Below are positions 24,625 to 34,149 of a stretch of DNA of 64,000 nucleotides, piece after piece. This DNA comes from Pseudohalocynthiibacter aestuariivivens. Lineage in GTDB: Bacteria > Pseudomonadota > Alphaproteobacteria > Rhodobacterales > Rhodobacteraceae. The position numbers were made by a program, and so were the translations under genes. Under the pieces are notes generated by a model. That model did not search any database. It worked only from the letters and a program-made list of their open reading frames with translations, and had not been told where the DNA came from. The DNA lies in contig NZ_JAGFNU010000006.1 of NCBI RefSeq assembly GCF_018457175.1, forward strand, positions 124,001-188,000, in the 5' to 3' direction. Position 1 is the stretch's first letter. Each line of letters begins with the position of its first letter.

Positions 24625-26012
24625 CCCAAAATCTCCTTCCAGCGTTTGACCTGCACACGAACCTGATCAGGTGCCGTACCCCCATAGCTAACTCGGCTCG
24701 CCACGGAATTCTGCACACCAAGCACTTCGAACACGTCCTTTGTAATCGCGTCATGAACGGATCGCATATCGTCAAGTGTCAGGTTCGGCAGGTCACATCC
24801 TCTGCTTTCTGCCAAAGCGACGAGCGTTCCAGTTACATGATGCGCATCTCGGAACGGCATGTTCAGTGCGCGCACCAACCAATCAGCAAGATCCGTCGCA
24901 GTCGAGAACCCGCTGGCAGCGGCAATTTCCAGCGCCTCGCGGTTGGCGGTCATATCGCTGACCATTCCCGTCATTGCCGCAAGGGCCAGCATCAGATTGT
25001 CAGCCGCATCGAATACTTGTTCTTTGTCTTCTTGCATGTCCTTTGAATAGGTCAGCGGCAGCCCCTTCATAACAGTGAACAGACCAACCATAGCCCCCAT
25101 GATCCGGCCAATCTTGGCGCGGATCAGCTCTGCCGCGTCGGGGTTCTTTTTCTGCGGCATGATTGATGAGCCGGTCGAGAACCGGTCGCTCAGCGCAACA
25201 AATCTGAACTGGGAAGACGACCAGATAACAAGTTCCTCTGCAAAGCGGCTCAGGTGCATAGCGCAGATTGTTGATGATGAAAGGAATTCGAGCGCAAAAT
25301 CCCGATCAGCCACTGCATCAAGCGAGTTCGCAGCCGGGCGGTCAAAGCCCAGCGCCTCTGCCGTCATGTGCCGGTCAATCGGAAAGGATGTGCCGGCCAG
25401 CGCGGCCGCACCCAATGGGCTTTCATTCATACGAACCCGCGCATCCCGGAACCGCGACATATCGCGGCCAAACATTTCGACGTAAGCCATCATATGGTGG
25501 CCCCAGGTCACCGGCTGCGCAACTTGCAGATGGGTAAAGCCGGGCATCACCCAATCCGCCCCTGCTTCAGCCTGATCAAGCAGCGCCTTGCAAAGCGCGG
25601 TTAAGCCCTCGATCACTGCATCAACCTGATCACGCACCCAAAGCCTGAAATCGACGGCGACCTGATCATTCCGGCTGCGCCCGGTGTGCAATCGCCCAGC
25701 CGGCTCTCCGATCAGGTCTTTCAGACGGGATTCCACATTCATGTGGATATCTTCAAGCGCCGTCGAAAACGTAAAATCGCCACGCTCAATTTCTGACAAG
25801 ACTGTGAGCAGGCCTTCCCGTATCGCCTGTTCATCACTATCTGTAATGATACCCTGTGCAGCCAACATGGCAGCGTGGGCGCAAGAGCCTGCGATATCCT
25901 GGGCAGCCATTCGTTTGTCAAACCCGATAGAGGCGTTTATCGCTTCCATGATCGCGTCGGGTCCGGCAGCAAAACGGCCGCCCCACATCGCGTTAGAACT
26001 TGTGTTGGTCAT
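24621..26012 (-). CDS. argH: Argininosuccinate lyase
   Basis: 463 residues. Splits argininosuccinate to arginine and fumarate, last step of arginine synthesis. Superfamily signature [12 protein letters not shown] is present with the catalytic Ser loop, along with [11 protein letters not shown] at the start, [11 protein letters not shown] and [16 protein letters not shown]. Length and motifs are complete. It starts 21 bases from the divergent thioredoxin-like gene, so the two promoters overlap each other's 5' region. It leads the run argH-lptM-lysA-TIGR02302. Confidence 0.96.
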   Translation of the reverse strand: MTNTSSNAMWGGRFAAGPDAIMEAINASIGFDKRMAAQDIAGSCAHAAMLAAQGIITDSDEQAIREGLLTVLSEIERGDFTFSTALEDIHMNVESRLKDLIGEPAGRLHTGRSRNDQVAVDFRLWVRDQVDAVIEGLTALCKALLDQAEAGADWVMPGFTHLQVAQPVTWGHHMMAYVEMFGRDMSRFRDARVRMNESPLGAAALAGTSFPIDRHMTAEALGFDRPAANSLDAVADRDFALEFLSSSTICAMHLSRFAEELVIWSSSQFRFVALSDRFSTGSSIMPQKKNPDAAELIRAKIGRIMGAMVGLFTVMKGLPLTYSKDMQEDKEQVFDAADNLMLALAAMTGMVSDMTANREALEIAAASGFSTATDLADWLVRALNMPFRDAHHVTGTLVALAESRGCDLPNLTLDDMRSVHDAITKDVFEVLGVQNSVASRVSYGGTAPDQVRVQVKRWKEILG

Positions 26013-26033
26013 GTCAGAACCCCTGGAGGGAAA

Positions 26034-26594
26034 ATGCGGTATTTACGTTCAATGGTCCTATACGCCGGGCTTGCGCTTACTGCAACGACTGCAGCGGCCA
26101 CTGACATAGCAGAACTGGAAGCGTTGCGCGAAGGGTTGATGCAGAAACTGAACTTTCACGAAGTGCCGCGTGACGGATCAAATGTAGCATTTTTCGACCC
26201 GGACGGAGGCAAACATACGCTTGCCGACTATCAGGGCAAATACGTCGTGCTTAACTTCTGGGCGACATGGTGCACCCCCTGCCGCAAAGAAATGCCATCG
26301 CTAGACCGGCTTCAGGCCGAAATGGGCAGTGACAAGTTTGAGGTTGTGCCGGTCGCAACCTCCCGCAACCCAATGCCGGCAATTAAGCGTTTCTTTGAGC
26401 AAGAAAACATCGCAGAACTGCCAATCTTGCTAGACCCAAGCCGTGAACTGGCCGCTGATCTGGCAGTGCTCAGCCTGCCTGTGACAATGATTCTAAACCC
26501 CGAAGGTCAGGAGATTGCCCGTTTGATTGGTGACGCTGAATGGGACAGTGACAGTGCCAAAGCGATATTCGCTGCTCTTCTTGTGGAAGAATAA
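26034..26594 (+). CDS. TlpA/ResA-type periplasmic thioredoxin
   Basis: 186 residues: signal peptide ([20 protein letters not shown], about 1-24) then a thioredoxin domain with [14 protein letters not shown] holding the WCTPC active pair and cis-Pro in LSLPVTMIL. Such proteins reduce disulphides in the periplasm, often in cytochrome c or oxidase assembly. The frame extends upstream to 25875, antisense to argH; GGAGGG at 26024-26029 fixes the ATG at 26034. In many alphaproteobacteria a TlpA gene faces argH in this way. The exact client protein is not shown by the sequence. Confidence 0.87.
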   Translation: MRYLRSMVLYAGLALTATTAAATDIAELEALREGLMQKLNFHEVPRDGSNVAFFDPDGGKHTLADYQGKYVVLNFWATWCTPCRKEMPSLDRLQAEMGSDKFEVVPVATSRNPMPAIKRFFEQENIAELPILLDPSRELAADLAVLSLPVTMILNPEGQEIARLIGDAEWDSDSAKAIFAALLVEE

Positions 26595-26765
26595 TGGCCG
26601 TTTAATGCACGCATACATTCGCCATGCTGACACTTTGAAAGCAACCATTCGCCAGGCTTCTGCGCCTAGAAACACGCCAATTTAGCGAAATCGGTCTAAT
26701 TTACTTGCTAATTCGCCCCGGTAGTTTATCCGACATTACAAAAGGCCAGTGAGATCCAAAGCAGT

Positions 26766-27809
26766 ATGAACAACGTTTCAATTGACGACCAAACCCCCAG
26801 CACCGTGGAAAATGCACGCGACTGGATTCAAATTCTCGCGAAATACCGCAACCCAAGTAAAGTGCGCAGCATCTTTGAGCTTGCCGTCAGCGTTGTACCA
26901 TTTGTGCTACTCTGGGCAGTTGCTTGGTGGGCTCTCTCGGTCAGTTACTGGCTCGCCCTTGGAATCGCGGCATTGAATGGCGCGTTTTTGGTGCGGCTTT
27001 TTGCGATCCAGCATGACTGCGGGCATAGCGCATTCTTCAAAAACCGGTATGCAAATGACTGGGTTGGCCGCGTTCTTGGGGTGCTTACCTTAACCCCTTA
27101 TGATGTGTGGCGACGCACCCATTCGGTTCATCATTCAAGTTCTGGCAATCTTGATAAGCGTGGCATCGGCGATGTGCATACGATGACAGTGCGTGAATTC
27201 CAGAGCATGTCAAAACTGGGTCAGTTGCACTACCGCATTTATCGTCATCCGATCGTGCTGTTCGGACTTGGGCCGATTTATCTGTTTTTCCTTCAGAATC
27301 GCTTGCCTTTTGGCCTGATGAAAGCGGGACAAAAATACTGGACGAGCGCCATGTGCACCAACGCTGCAATTGCAGTTATGTTGGGGCTGGCAATTTATTT
27401 TGGCGGTTTCATGCCTTTGCTTCTGGTCTACTTACCAACAGTTGTCATCGCCGCAACGATGGGGGTCTGGCTGTTTTATGTGCAGCACCAGTTTGAAGAG
27501 ACCCAATGGGATGACGACGAAGACTGGCAGCTACACGATGCCGCGCTTCATGGAAGTTCACACTATGATCTTCCCGTTGTACTGCGCTGGCTGACCGCGA
27601 ATATTGGTGTCCACCATGTGCATCACCTGTACAGCCGCATCCCCTTTTATCGGCTGACCGAGGTTCTGCGTGACTATCCCATTCTGGCAGAAACACAGCG
27701 CATGACATTGGTTCAAAGCCTTGCTTGCGTAAAACTTCAGTTGTGGGATGAAAACAACCGCAAGCTCTTGTCTTACGCCGATGCTCGGGCCCTCTACGGC
27801 ACAAAGTAA
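26766..27809 (+). CDS. Membrane fatty acid desaturase
   Basis: 347 residues, di-iron membrane desaturase. The three His boxes are present: HDCGH (about residue 80), HSVHH (about 117) and HHVHH (about 283), set among hydrophobic helices (VVPFVLLWAVAWWAL, LGIAALNGAFLV, MPLLLVYLPTVVIAATMG). The box spacing fits acyl-lipid omega-6 or omega-3-like desaturases; regiospecificity cannot be read from sequence. It would introduce double bonds in membrane lipids, for example in the cold. It stands alone in a 171-base upstream gap and overlaps the tag gene by 16 bases at the 3' end. Confidence 0.87.
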   Translation: MNNVSIDDQTPSTVENARDWIQILAKYRNPSKVRSIFELAVSVVPFVLLWAVAWWALSVSYWLALGIAALNGAFLVRLFAIQHDCGHSAFFKNRYANDWVGRVLGVLTLTPYDVWRRTHSVHHSSSGNLDKRGIGDVHTMTVREFQSMSKLGQLHYRIYRHPIVLFGLGPIYLFFLQNRLPFGLMKAGQKYWTSAMCTNAAIAVMLGLAIYFGGFMPLLLVYLPTVVIAATMGVWLFYVQHQFEETQWDDDEDWQLHDAALHGSSHYDLPVVLRWLTANIGVHHVHHLYSRIPFYRLTEVLRDYPILAETQRMTLVQSLACVKLQLWDENNRKLLSYADARALYGTK

Positions 27810-28408
27810 CGCGCACTGGTACGCCATTCGACAGTCTGGCGGTGGAAATCTGCGATCTTTTCGTGGCAAGGGCATCCAATAAGGTGATCATTCACCATGC
27901 CGACAGCCTCCATGAAGGCATAGACAATTGTGGGTCCACAAAACCGAAAACCCGCTGCCTTCAGATCTTTGGAAACTTGCCTGGAAAGCGCTGTTTCGGT
28001 TGGCACTTCCGCTTGGGTTTTAAATTGGTTTTGCAATGGTGCACCGCCGACATAGCGCCAAAGAAACTGATCAAACCCTTCCCGCGCCTCAATAACCTGC
28101 CAGGCACGCGCATTGCCGATAGTCGCTTCTATTTTTCCACGGTGACGCACAATCCCAGAATCCGCTAACAAGCGGAGCACATCATCCTCTCCCCATTTTG
28201 CGATCACATTGGGGTCGAAACCTTTAAAAGCTGCCCTAAAATTTTCACGCTTTTTCAGAATGGTGATCCAGCTCAATCCTGCCTGGAAACCATCAAGAAT
28301 CAGTTTTTCCCAAAGGGCGCGGCTGTCATACTCTGGCACACCCCATTCTGTGTCGTGGTAGGTCCTATAAATTTCAGAGTCACCGACCCAGCTACAAGCT
28401 TCATTCAT
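27794..28408 (-). CDS. tag: DNA-3-methyladenine glycosylase I
   Basis: 204 residues, Tag family HhH glycosylase that removes 3-methyladenine from DNA. Seen: CSWVGDSEIYRTYHDTEWGVP at the N-terminus with Cys and His zinc ligands, FEKLI-like WEKLILDGFQAGLSWITIL, and FCGPTIVYAFMEAVGMVNDH with later CPCHEKI. Length is normal. It runs convergently with the desaturase gene and its last 16 bases overlap that gene. It is monocistronic. Confidence 0.93.
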   Translation of the reverse strand: MNEACSWVGDSEIYRTYHDTEWGVPEYDSRALWEKLILDGFQAGLSWITILKKRENFRAAFKGFDPNVIAKWGEDDVLRLLADSGIVRHRGKIEATIGNARAWQVIEAREGFDQFLWRYVGGAPLQNQFKTQAEVPTETALSRQVSKDLKAAGFRFCGPTIVYAFMEAVGMVNDHLIGCPCHEKIADFHRQTVEWRTSARYFVP

Positions 28409-28538
28409 TTTTTGCAGTCACCACAGCAGTTTAACAAATTGAATCATGGTTAGCTCAATTTCGAATAAAATACGATTGTTCATCTGTTGTTAGGGTTGGA
28501 GAAAGCAAAGTATTTTCGCCCAATGATGGAGAAAACCA

Positions 28539-29372
28539 ATGCTATCTGACCTCTCGACGCTCGGCGTCGAAATTGCCGACAGCATTTCCAGCCCACTGTC
28601 TGTCGCCATTGAAAGCCGCGATCGTGACACCCTTAAAATGGTGCGCGATGCTTTGAACAGAAAACAGGTGATGCTGGCCTTTCAGCCTATCGTTCAGGCC
28701 CGAAATCCCAATCAGATCGCCTTCTATGAAGGGCTTATCAGAATAATGGATGGGAATGGGCGCATCATACCAGCGCGCGATTTTATCGACGTTATTGAAA
28801 ACAATGAAATGGGTCGGATTATAGACTGCCTGGCGCTTGAGCTGGGTTTAAATACCCTTGCAAATGACGCTGGCTTGCGATTGTCGATCAACATGTCAGC
28901 GCGCTCCATAGGGTATCAACGGTGGATGCAGACCCTGAACCATGGTCTCGCGCTCGAACCAACAATTGGCGAACGGCTGATTCTCGAGATCACCGAATCT
29001 TCCGCGATGTTGATGCCCGAACTTGTAACAAGCTTTATGGCGGACCTTCAAAAAAAGGGGATCGCATTTGCGCTTGATGATTTTGGCGCAGGGTATACTG
29101 CATTTCGCTACCTCAAAGATTTCTATTTCGATGTCATCAAAATCGACGGTCAGTTCGTCCGTGGCATCAGCAAGGAAGCCGATAATCAGGTTCTAACACG
29201 CGCCTTGATGTCAATTGCCCAACACTTTGATATGTTTACAGTCGCAGAAGCCGTAGAAAACGTAGAGGATGCGATCTTTTTAACCGAAATGGGTATTGAT
29301 TGCCTGCAGGGCTATTACTTTGGCGCACCCTTTGTAAAGCGGCCTTCCGGCCCTGAATTGAAGCGCGCTTGA
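28539..29372 (+). CDS. EAL-domain protein (possible c-di-GMP phosphodiesterase)
   Basis: 277 residues with one EAL domain (about 40-270) and no other domain. The signature reads EGLIR at 64-68 instead of EALIR, keeping the metal-binding Glu. [34 protein letters not shown] and VAEAVE keep the Asn, Glu, DD, Lys and Glu positions used for Mg binding and catalysis, so activity against c-di-GMP is possible. There is no membrane segment. It lies alone, with 130 and 163 bases on either side. Its partner cyclase is not in the window. Confidence 0.85.
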   Translation: MLSDLSTLGVEIADSISSPLSVAIESRDRDTLKMVRDALNRKQVMLAFQPIVQARNPNQIAFYEGLIRIMDGNGRIIPARDFIDVIENNEMGRIIDCLALELGLNTLANDAGLRLSINMSARSIGYQRWMQTLNHGLALEPTIGERLILEITESSAMLMPELVTSFMADLQKKGIAFALDDFGAGYTAFRYLKDFYFDVIKIDGQFVRGISKEADNQVLTRALMSIAQHFDMFTVAEAVENVEDAIFLTEMGIDCLQGYYFGAPFVKRPSGPELKRA

Positions 29373-29535
29373 GCGCGAGAATGATATTCGCGAAAGTGTG
29401 AGACACCCTGTCCGTTGCTCTTTCAGGGCAGACCCCCTAAGACTCTGCGGGAATAAGCTAGCTGGGCTTCGAATGCACGACCAAGCGTTGTGTGCCGTCC
29501 TTGCCCAATTCCAAAACCGAAAGAGGAAATCTTAC

Positions 29536-30711
29536 ATGACCAACGTTGTTATTGCCTCCGCCGCCCGTACTGCTGTTGGCAGCTTTGGCGGTTCTTTTGC
29601 CAATACTCCAGCACATGATCTTGGTGCAGCCGTTCTTGAAGCTGTGGTTGAGCGGGCAGGCATCGAAAAAGCCGAAGTATCAGAAACCATTTTGGGGCAA
29701 GTTCTGACAGCAGGTCAGGGTCAGAACCCTGCGCGCCAGGCACATATCAATGCAGGTCTTCCAATCGAATCTGCAGCGTGGAGCATTAATCAGGTCTGTG
29801 GGTCTGGTCTTCGTGCGGTTGCACTTGGTGCCCAGCATATCCAACTGGGCGACGCGGAAATCGTTGCTGCAGGTGGTCAGGAAAGCATGACTTTGTCACC
29901 GCATGTTGCGCATCTTCGTGCGGGCCACAAAATGGGCGACGTGAAATACATCGACTCGATGATCCGTGACGGTCTTTGGGACGCGTTCAATGGCTACCAC
30001 ATGGGCCAAACAGCCGAGAACGTTGCCAACCAATGGCAGATCAGCCGCGACACGCAGGACGAATTTGCAGTGGCCAGCCAAAACAAAGCCGAAACCGCAC
30101 AAAAGGCCGGCAAATTTGCCGATGAAATCACCGCATTCACCGTCAAAACACGCAAAGGTGACATCGTTGTCGATGCTGACGAATACATTCGCCATGGCGC
30201 GACAATGGAAGCAATGCAAAAATTGCGCCCTGCCTTTACCAAGGATGGCTCCGTCACTGCAGCCAACGCATCAGGTTTGAATGATGGTGCCGCCGCGACG
30301 TTGCTGATGAGCGCAGCGAATGCTGAAAAACGCGGTATTCAGCCCCTCGCCCGTATTGCGTCCTATGCAACAGTCGGCCTCGACCCGTCTGTTATGGGCG
30401 CTGGCCCGATCTATGCATCGCGCAAGGCATTGGAAAAAGCTGGCTGGTCTGTTGGTGATCTCGACCTCGTCGAAGCCAATGAAGCCTTCGCAGCGCAAGC
30501 CTGTGCTGTGAACAATGACATGGGCTGGGATCCTTCGATTGTTAACGTGAACGGTGGTGCAATCGCCATTGGTCACCCCATTGGTGCCTCTGGTTGCCGG
30601 ATTCTAAACACCTTGCTTTTTGAAATGCAGCGCCGTGATGCGAAGCGTGGCCTTGCGACACTTTGTATTGGTGGCGGTATGGGTGTTGCTCTCTGCGTTG
30701 AACGCGACTAA
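29536..30711 (+). CDS. phaA: Acetyl-CoA acetyltransferase (beta-ketothiolase)
   Basis: 391 residues, thiolase family. Condenses two acetyl-CoA to acetoacetyl-CoA. Catalytic Cys in [13 protein letters not shown] (about 88), [19 protein letters not shown] for the His and C-terminal [12 protein letters not shown] with the second Cys region. The frame is open from 29398 but GAGGAA at 29523-29528 and the standard [19 protein letters not shown] start fix 29536. phaB follows after 78 bases with a hairpin between. Together they make (R)-3-hydroxybutyryl-CoA for PHB; phaC is not in the window. Confidence 0.93.
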   Translation: MTNVVIASAARTAVGSFGGSFANTPAHDLGAAVLEAVVERAGIEKAEVSETILGQVLTAGQGQNPARQAHINAGLPIESAAWSINQVCGSGLRAVALGAQHIQLGDAEIVAAGGQESMTLSPHVAHLRAGHKMGDVKYIDSMIRDGLWDAFNGYHMGQTAENVANQWQISRDTQDEFAVASQNKAETAQKAGKFADEITAFTVKTRKGDIVVDADEYIRHGATMEAMQKLRPAFTKDGSVTAANASGLNDGAAATLLMSAANAEKRGIQPLARIASYATVGLDPSVMGAGPIYASRKALEKAGWSVGDLDLVEANEAFAAQACAVNNDMGWDPSIVNVNGGAIAIGHPIGASGCRILNTLLFEMQRRDAKRGLATLCIGGGMGVALCVERD

Positions 30712-30721
30712 ACAACGTGAT

Positions 30722-30746
30722 GGGTGCGCAATAAAATTGCGCACCC
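30722..30746 (+). other. Hairpin between phaA and phaB
   Basis: Perfect 11-base arms GGGTGCGCAAT (30722-30732) and ATTGCGCACCC (30736-30746) with an AAA loop. There is no T-run after it, so it is not a classic terminator. It could stabilise the phaA message, attenuate, or set unequal phaA/phaB levels. Confidence 0.5.
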
Positions 30747-30789
30747 TGTCACAAATTTGTAACTTGATTACACACTAGTCGGAGGAATT

Positions 30790-31512
30790 ATGGCCAGAGT
30801 TGCACTTGTCACCGGAGGGTCGCGCGGTATTGGAGCGGCGATTTCTGTTGCTTTAAAGAACGCAGGATACACCGTCGCCGCAAACTACGCAGGCAACGAT
30901 GAAGCCGCATCCAAATTTACTGAAGAAACCGGAATTCCAACTTATAAATGGTCGGTCGCAGACTACGATTCATGCGTGGAAGGTATTGCGAAGGTTGAAG
31001 CCGATCTTGGTCCAGTTGATATTCTGGTCAATAACGCCGGCATTACCCGCGACGCACCATTTCACAAAATGACACCTGAGCAATGGCATCAGGTCATCGA
31101 CACCAACCTGTCAGGTGTTTTCAATATGACTCACCCGATCTGGCCGGGCATGCGCGAACGTAAGTTTGGACGTATCATCACAATTAGTTCGATCAACGGT
31201 CAGAAAGGCCAGTTCGCACAGGTGAACTACGCTGCCTCCAAGGCTGGCGATCTTGGTATCACCAAATCACTGGCCCAAGAAGGCGCGCGTTTTGGCATCA
31301 CGGCGAACGCGGTTTGCCCAGGCTACATCGCAACCGAAATGGTTATGGCAGTTCCTGAAAAGGTTCGCGAGTCTATCATTTCTCAAATTCCTGCAGGTCG
31401 CCTTGGCGAGCCTGCAGAAATCGCACGATGCGTGACATTCCTCGCATCTGACGAGTCGGAATTCATCAATGGTTCCACAATTTCTGCGAACGGGGCTCAG
31501 TTCTTCGTTTAA
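30790..31512 (+). CDS. phaB: Acetoacetyl-CoA reductase
   Basis: 240 residues, short-chain dehydrogenase. NADPH-binding VTGGSRGIGAAI at the start, NNAGITRD, catalytic Ser in ITISSINGQKGQ, and Y-x3-K in VNYAASKAGD. It reduces acetoacetyl-CoA to (R)-3-hydroxybutyryl-CoA. GGAGGAATT precedes the ATG at the right distance. It follows phaA and ends at a strong terminator. FabG-like use in fatty acid synthesis is less likely given the phaA neighbour and the PhaB-type TRDAPFHKMTPEQWHQVIDT. Confidence 0.92.
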   Translation: MARVALVTGGSRGIGAAISVALKNAGYTVAANYAGNDEAASKFTEETGIPTYKWSVADYDSCVEGIAKVEADLGPVDILVNNAGITRDAPFHKMTPEQWHQVIDTNLSGVFNMTHPIWPGMRERKFGRIITISSINGQKGQFAQVNYAASKAGDLGITKSLAQEGARFGITANAVCPGYIATEMVMAVPEKVRESIISQIPAGRLGEPAEIARCVTFLASDESEFINGSTISANGAQFFV

Positions 31513-31531
31513 GAAAGCCTAATTCAATATC

Positions 31532-31561
31532 AAAAGGCCACCCTTTGGGGTGGCCTTTTTT
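31532..31561 (+). terminator. Strong rho-independent terminator after phaB
   Basis: Arms AAAAGGCCACCC (31532-31543) and GGGTGGCCTTTT (31548-31559) with a TTTG loop and a T-run. It lies 19 bases after the phaB stop. The A-run on the left strand also allows it to work on minus-strand transcription. Confidence 0.85.
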
Positions 31562-31583
31562 GTAACACCGCAGCCAAACTTGG

Positions 31584-31721
31584 TTAGACTGCCGCTCCGG
31601 AACGGCGCTTGCTGGTTCGGCGAAACAATCCTGACAATATGGCCTTTAGCGCATCTGCGCGTGCTTGATGCGCTGCTTCAAATGCATTTCGTGTCTTTCT
31701 TGATGTTGTGCCTTCAATCAT
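31584..31721 (-). CDS. Possible 45-residue basic helical protein
   Basis: An ATG-to-TAA frame of 45 codons: a short polar start, an Ala-rich amphipathic helix (AFEAAHQARADALKAILSGLF) and a basic tail (RRTSKRRSGAA). AGG lies 10 bases upstream of the ATG. Small proteins of this kind are frequent in Rhodobacterales, often unannotated. It lies in the 700-base gap between phaB and the EamA gene, pointing toward the terminator. I know no named family. Coding is plausible from composition but not certain. Confidence 0.4.
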   Translation of the reverse strand: MIEGTTSRKTRNAFEAAHQARADALKAILSGLFRRTSKRRSGAAV

Positions 31722-31830
31722 TTTATTACCTATCTACATTTGAAAAACTGAACTGGAATTCAGATCGACGTTCTGAAGGCTATTTACAAACAAGGCTTTT
31801 AGTCGCTTCGGTTTAGTTTTACTTAACTGT

Positions 31831-32138
31831 ATGCAGGATCGTTTACTGCCCTTCGTGCCTTTGAGGCTGCTGCACGGCATATGAGCTTTGCCAAAGCCGC
31901 AGACATAGGAACATCGCCAAAGGTTGGTCCTCGACTCTCCCACGCAGATCACGCACATGATGCTGCGATCTCCGGCAGCGGTGTTGTATTGGGGCACTAT
32001 TCGCTTGCGGAAAAAGCCCTGCGAGATGGGCAGCTCGCCGCCCCATTTAAGATTGCAATTGACTTACCCTACAAATACAGATTCGTGTGCCTAAGTGGCA
32101 CAGAGACACGCCTAAATATTGCTGCGTTCAAACAATAG
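31831..32138 (+). pseudogene. Remnant of a GcvA-like LysR regulator
   Basis: One frame reads TALRAFEAAARHMSFAKAAD, a clear LysR/GcvA N-terminal helix-turn-helix start, then jumps directly to GPRLSHADHAHDAAISGSGVVLGHYSLAEKALRDGQLAAPF, the usual GcvA C-terminus, ending at a stop at 32138. Roughly 170-190 middle residues are missing. The proper start is also lost: an ATG at 31831 (MQDRLLP) lies in another frame, and a stop at 31824 closes the LysR frame upstream. It is therefore a deletion-plus-frameshift remnant. Confidence 0.75.
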
Positions 32139-32212
32139 CTTCATTCGGAAATTAGTGTAATGAAAACTTTCCGCGACAGACACGATTTCATCAACGCTGA
32201 TGAGCTATCTGG

Positions 32213-33088
32213 ATGACCCGCAGTAAAGCAACAGGCATCGGTTTTGTCGCAGTCCTACTGTGGGCTTTGCTTGCACTTTTCACCGTTGGATCTGCACCGG
32301 TTCCACCGTTGCAGCTTAGCGCCATATGCTTTGCGATCGGTGCCGGGATCGGTTTGATTTGGGCGGCACGGACCGGCGGTCTGAAACAACTCAGACATGT
32401 TTCGTGGAAGGTTTATGCCTTCGGCACGTTTGGGCTGTTTGGTTATCACTTTTTTTATTTCACGGCTTTACGCATCGCACCGGCTGCTGAAGCTGGTTTG
32501 ATTGCCTATTTGTGGCCCCTGCTCATCGTTCTGATGTCTGGTTTATTGCCGGGCGAACATCTGCGTAAAGGGCATGTGATAGGCGGGCTAATCGGCTTTG
32601 CAGGTGCAGCGCTCATCGTTGCAAAAGGTGGCGTAGGCTTTCAGACCAGCGCGTTACCAGGCTATGCGCTGGCATTTCTCTGTGCATTGACATGGGCAAG
32701 CTATTCCGTTTTGTCGCGACGCTTAGGCGACACACCTACCGCAAGCGTTGCCGTTTTTTGCGCGCTAACAGCTGTGCTTGCCTTTGGCGCGCATCTTTTC
32801 ATGGAAGAAACGCAATGGCCCACGTCAGCAATCGGCTGGTTATCTTGTATCGCACTGGGGCTGGGGCCTGTCGGCCTTGCGTTTTATGTTTGGGATATTG
32901 GCGTAAAACAAGGTGACATCCAGCTTCTGGGTGTTGCCTCTTACGCAGCACCACTTTTGTCTACAATTGCGTTGATTCTTGCCGGGGTCGCAACGGCCAA
33001 CTGGCCTCTTTTGCTGGCTGCAGCCCTGATTGCTGGTGGCGCAGCTCTGGCGGCACGCGCCAGCGCTGCAGCCTCCGATTCCAACTAG
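32213..33088 (+). CDS. EamA/DMT-family transporter
   Basis: 291 residues with about ten hydrophobic helices in two EamA repeats (first around 1-130, second 140-285). FGYHFFYFTALRIAPAAEAGLIAYLWPLLIVL and WASYSVLSRRLGDTP are family features. The overall sequence resembles the YddG aromatic amino acid exporters, though substrate cannot be fixed. It is an inner-membrane protein. It follows the LysR remnant by 75 bases, and its stop overlaps the 3' end of the YdcH-like gene by four bases in the opposite direction. Confidence 0.8.
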   Translation: MTRSKATGIGFVAVLLWALLALFTVGSAPVPPLQLSAICFAIGAGIGLIWAARTGGLKQLRHVSWKVYAFGTFGLFGYHFFYFTALRIAPAAEAGLIAYLWPLLIVLMSGLLPGEHLRKGHVIGGLIGFAGAALIVAKGGVGFQTSALPGYALAFLCALTWASYSVLSRRLGDTPTASVAVFCALTAVLAFGAHLFMEETQWPTSAIGWLSCIALGLGPVGLAFYVWDIGVKQGDIQLLGVASYAAPLLSTIALILAGVATANWPLLLAAALIAGGAALAARASAAASDSN

Positions 33089-33252
33089 GCGTCGGTTAAA
33101 CGTGTAATTTCTTCTTTTAATTTGAGTTTTCGTTTTTTCATTTTAGCGATCTGAAATTCATCAGCGCCCGGGCTGCGTTGCGCGGCCTCTACTTCCTCAG
33201 ATAATGTTTGATGCTTCTTGCGGAGTTCCTGTACATGTGAACTCATTGTCAT
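33085..33252 (-). CDS. YdcH-family (DUF465) small protein
   Basis: 55 residues, helical hairpin of the DUF465/YdcH family: VQELRKKHQTLSEEVEAAQ, a turn at RSPGADEF, then QIAKMKKRKLKLKEEITRL. GGAGG lies six bases before the ATG at 33252; an internal ATG at 33246 is the alternative. The function of the family is unknown. It overlaps the end of the EamA gene by four bases on the opposite strand. It is too short for usual ORF cut-offs. Confidence 0.8.
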   Translation of the reverse strand: MTMSSHVQELRKKHQTLSEEVEAAQRSPGADEFQIAKMKKRKLKLKEEITRLTDA

Positions 33253-33377
33253 TCTTGTCCTCCGTCATATAAGATTTACCATCACATACAGTCGAACACA
33301 GATTTTGAGTCGTGTCACGCTTCACCGCAGCATGCGGCGGATTTTTTCCCGGTAAAATGCGAAATACCTTAGTAACC

Positions 33378-34145
33378 CTAGCGCCCACCAAACTTGAGAG
33401 CCACACCGTCGCGCAACACTGACCGAATCTGATCCGTGTAGCTTTCCCGATCACCAGCATGCGCTACCCCCTGATGCATAACACGCGGAGAATAAAGCCG
33501 AAAAGCGGCGCGACCACCCTTGCGCGCACGCAACAAGAATAAATGCGAGTCGCGCCCTAAACGCGCTGCAAGCGGCAGTATTTCGATACTTCCAAGCCTT
33601 GCGCTCACTGCCTCAAGTAACTCAGGAAGGCGGCGAATATCTTGTATAAAAGTTGCGTAGCCTTTGGGTTTAAGTCTTTTGGCAGCCGCCTGAACCCAAT
33701 CTTTCATTAACGTTGCACCCGCCAAGGCGATATCACGCCCCGCATCTGGTGCGGCTGTACCATGTGCGCGATCAAAATAAGGGGGGTTGGCGATGATATG
33801 ATCAAAGCTTTGGTTAAGCAGTTCTTTGGGCAGCACCCGCAAATCGCCATTATAAACAGCCATTTCCAGATTGTTGCGCGCGGCATTTTGTACGGCCAGT
33901 TCACTATATTCGGGCTGTAATTCAATCCCACTCAGGGATAACCCTTTGACCCTGTGTCCTAAACAAAGACTTGCAACACCTGCGCCACACCCAAGTTCAA
34001 GAACCGACTGCCCGGGAATTGCTGGAACCGAAGCGGCAAGCAAAACCGGATCAACACCCGCGCGATACCCCTTTGCTGGTTGCAGTATGTCCAACGCCCC
34101 TCCTAAGAAATGGTCGGACGTTAGCGTATTGGGATCAAATCTCAT
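33378..34145 (-). CDS. TrmN6-like tRNA (adenine-N6) methyltransferase
   Basis: 255 residues. SAM motif VLELGCGAGVASLCL, GIELQPEYSELAVQNAARN and the N6-adenine signature IIANPPYF (NPPY) are seen, followed by KRLKPKGYATFIQDIRRL. It matches the tRNA1(Val) m6A37 methyltransferase YfiC/TrmN6 group; the exact tRNA target is not shown. The frame runs to 34178 within the DUF2007 gene, but the ATG at 34145, four bases after the DUF2007 stop, gives the family start MRFDPNTLTSDHFLGG. The two genes form a pair. Confidence 0.8.
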   Translation of the reverse strand: MRFDPNTLTSDHFLGGALDILQPAKGYRAGVDPVLLAASVPAIPGQSVLELGCGAGVASLCLGHRVKGLSLSGIELQPEYSELAVQNAARNNLEMAVYNGDLRVLPKELLNQSFDHIIANPPYFDRAHGTAAPDAGRDIALAGATLMKDWVQAAAKRLKPKGYATFIQDIRRLPELLEAVSARLGSIEILPLAARLGRDSHLFLLRARKGGRAAFRLYSPRVMHQGVAHAGDRESYTDQIRSVLRDGVALKFGGR

Positions 34146-34149
34146 CTTT

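Noticed and set aside
33197-33460. An 87-codon minus-strand frame overlapping the YdcH-like gene
   Set aside because: Different frame from the YdcH-like protein, which has the family pattern and a good ribosome site.
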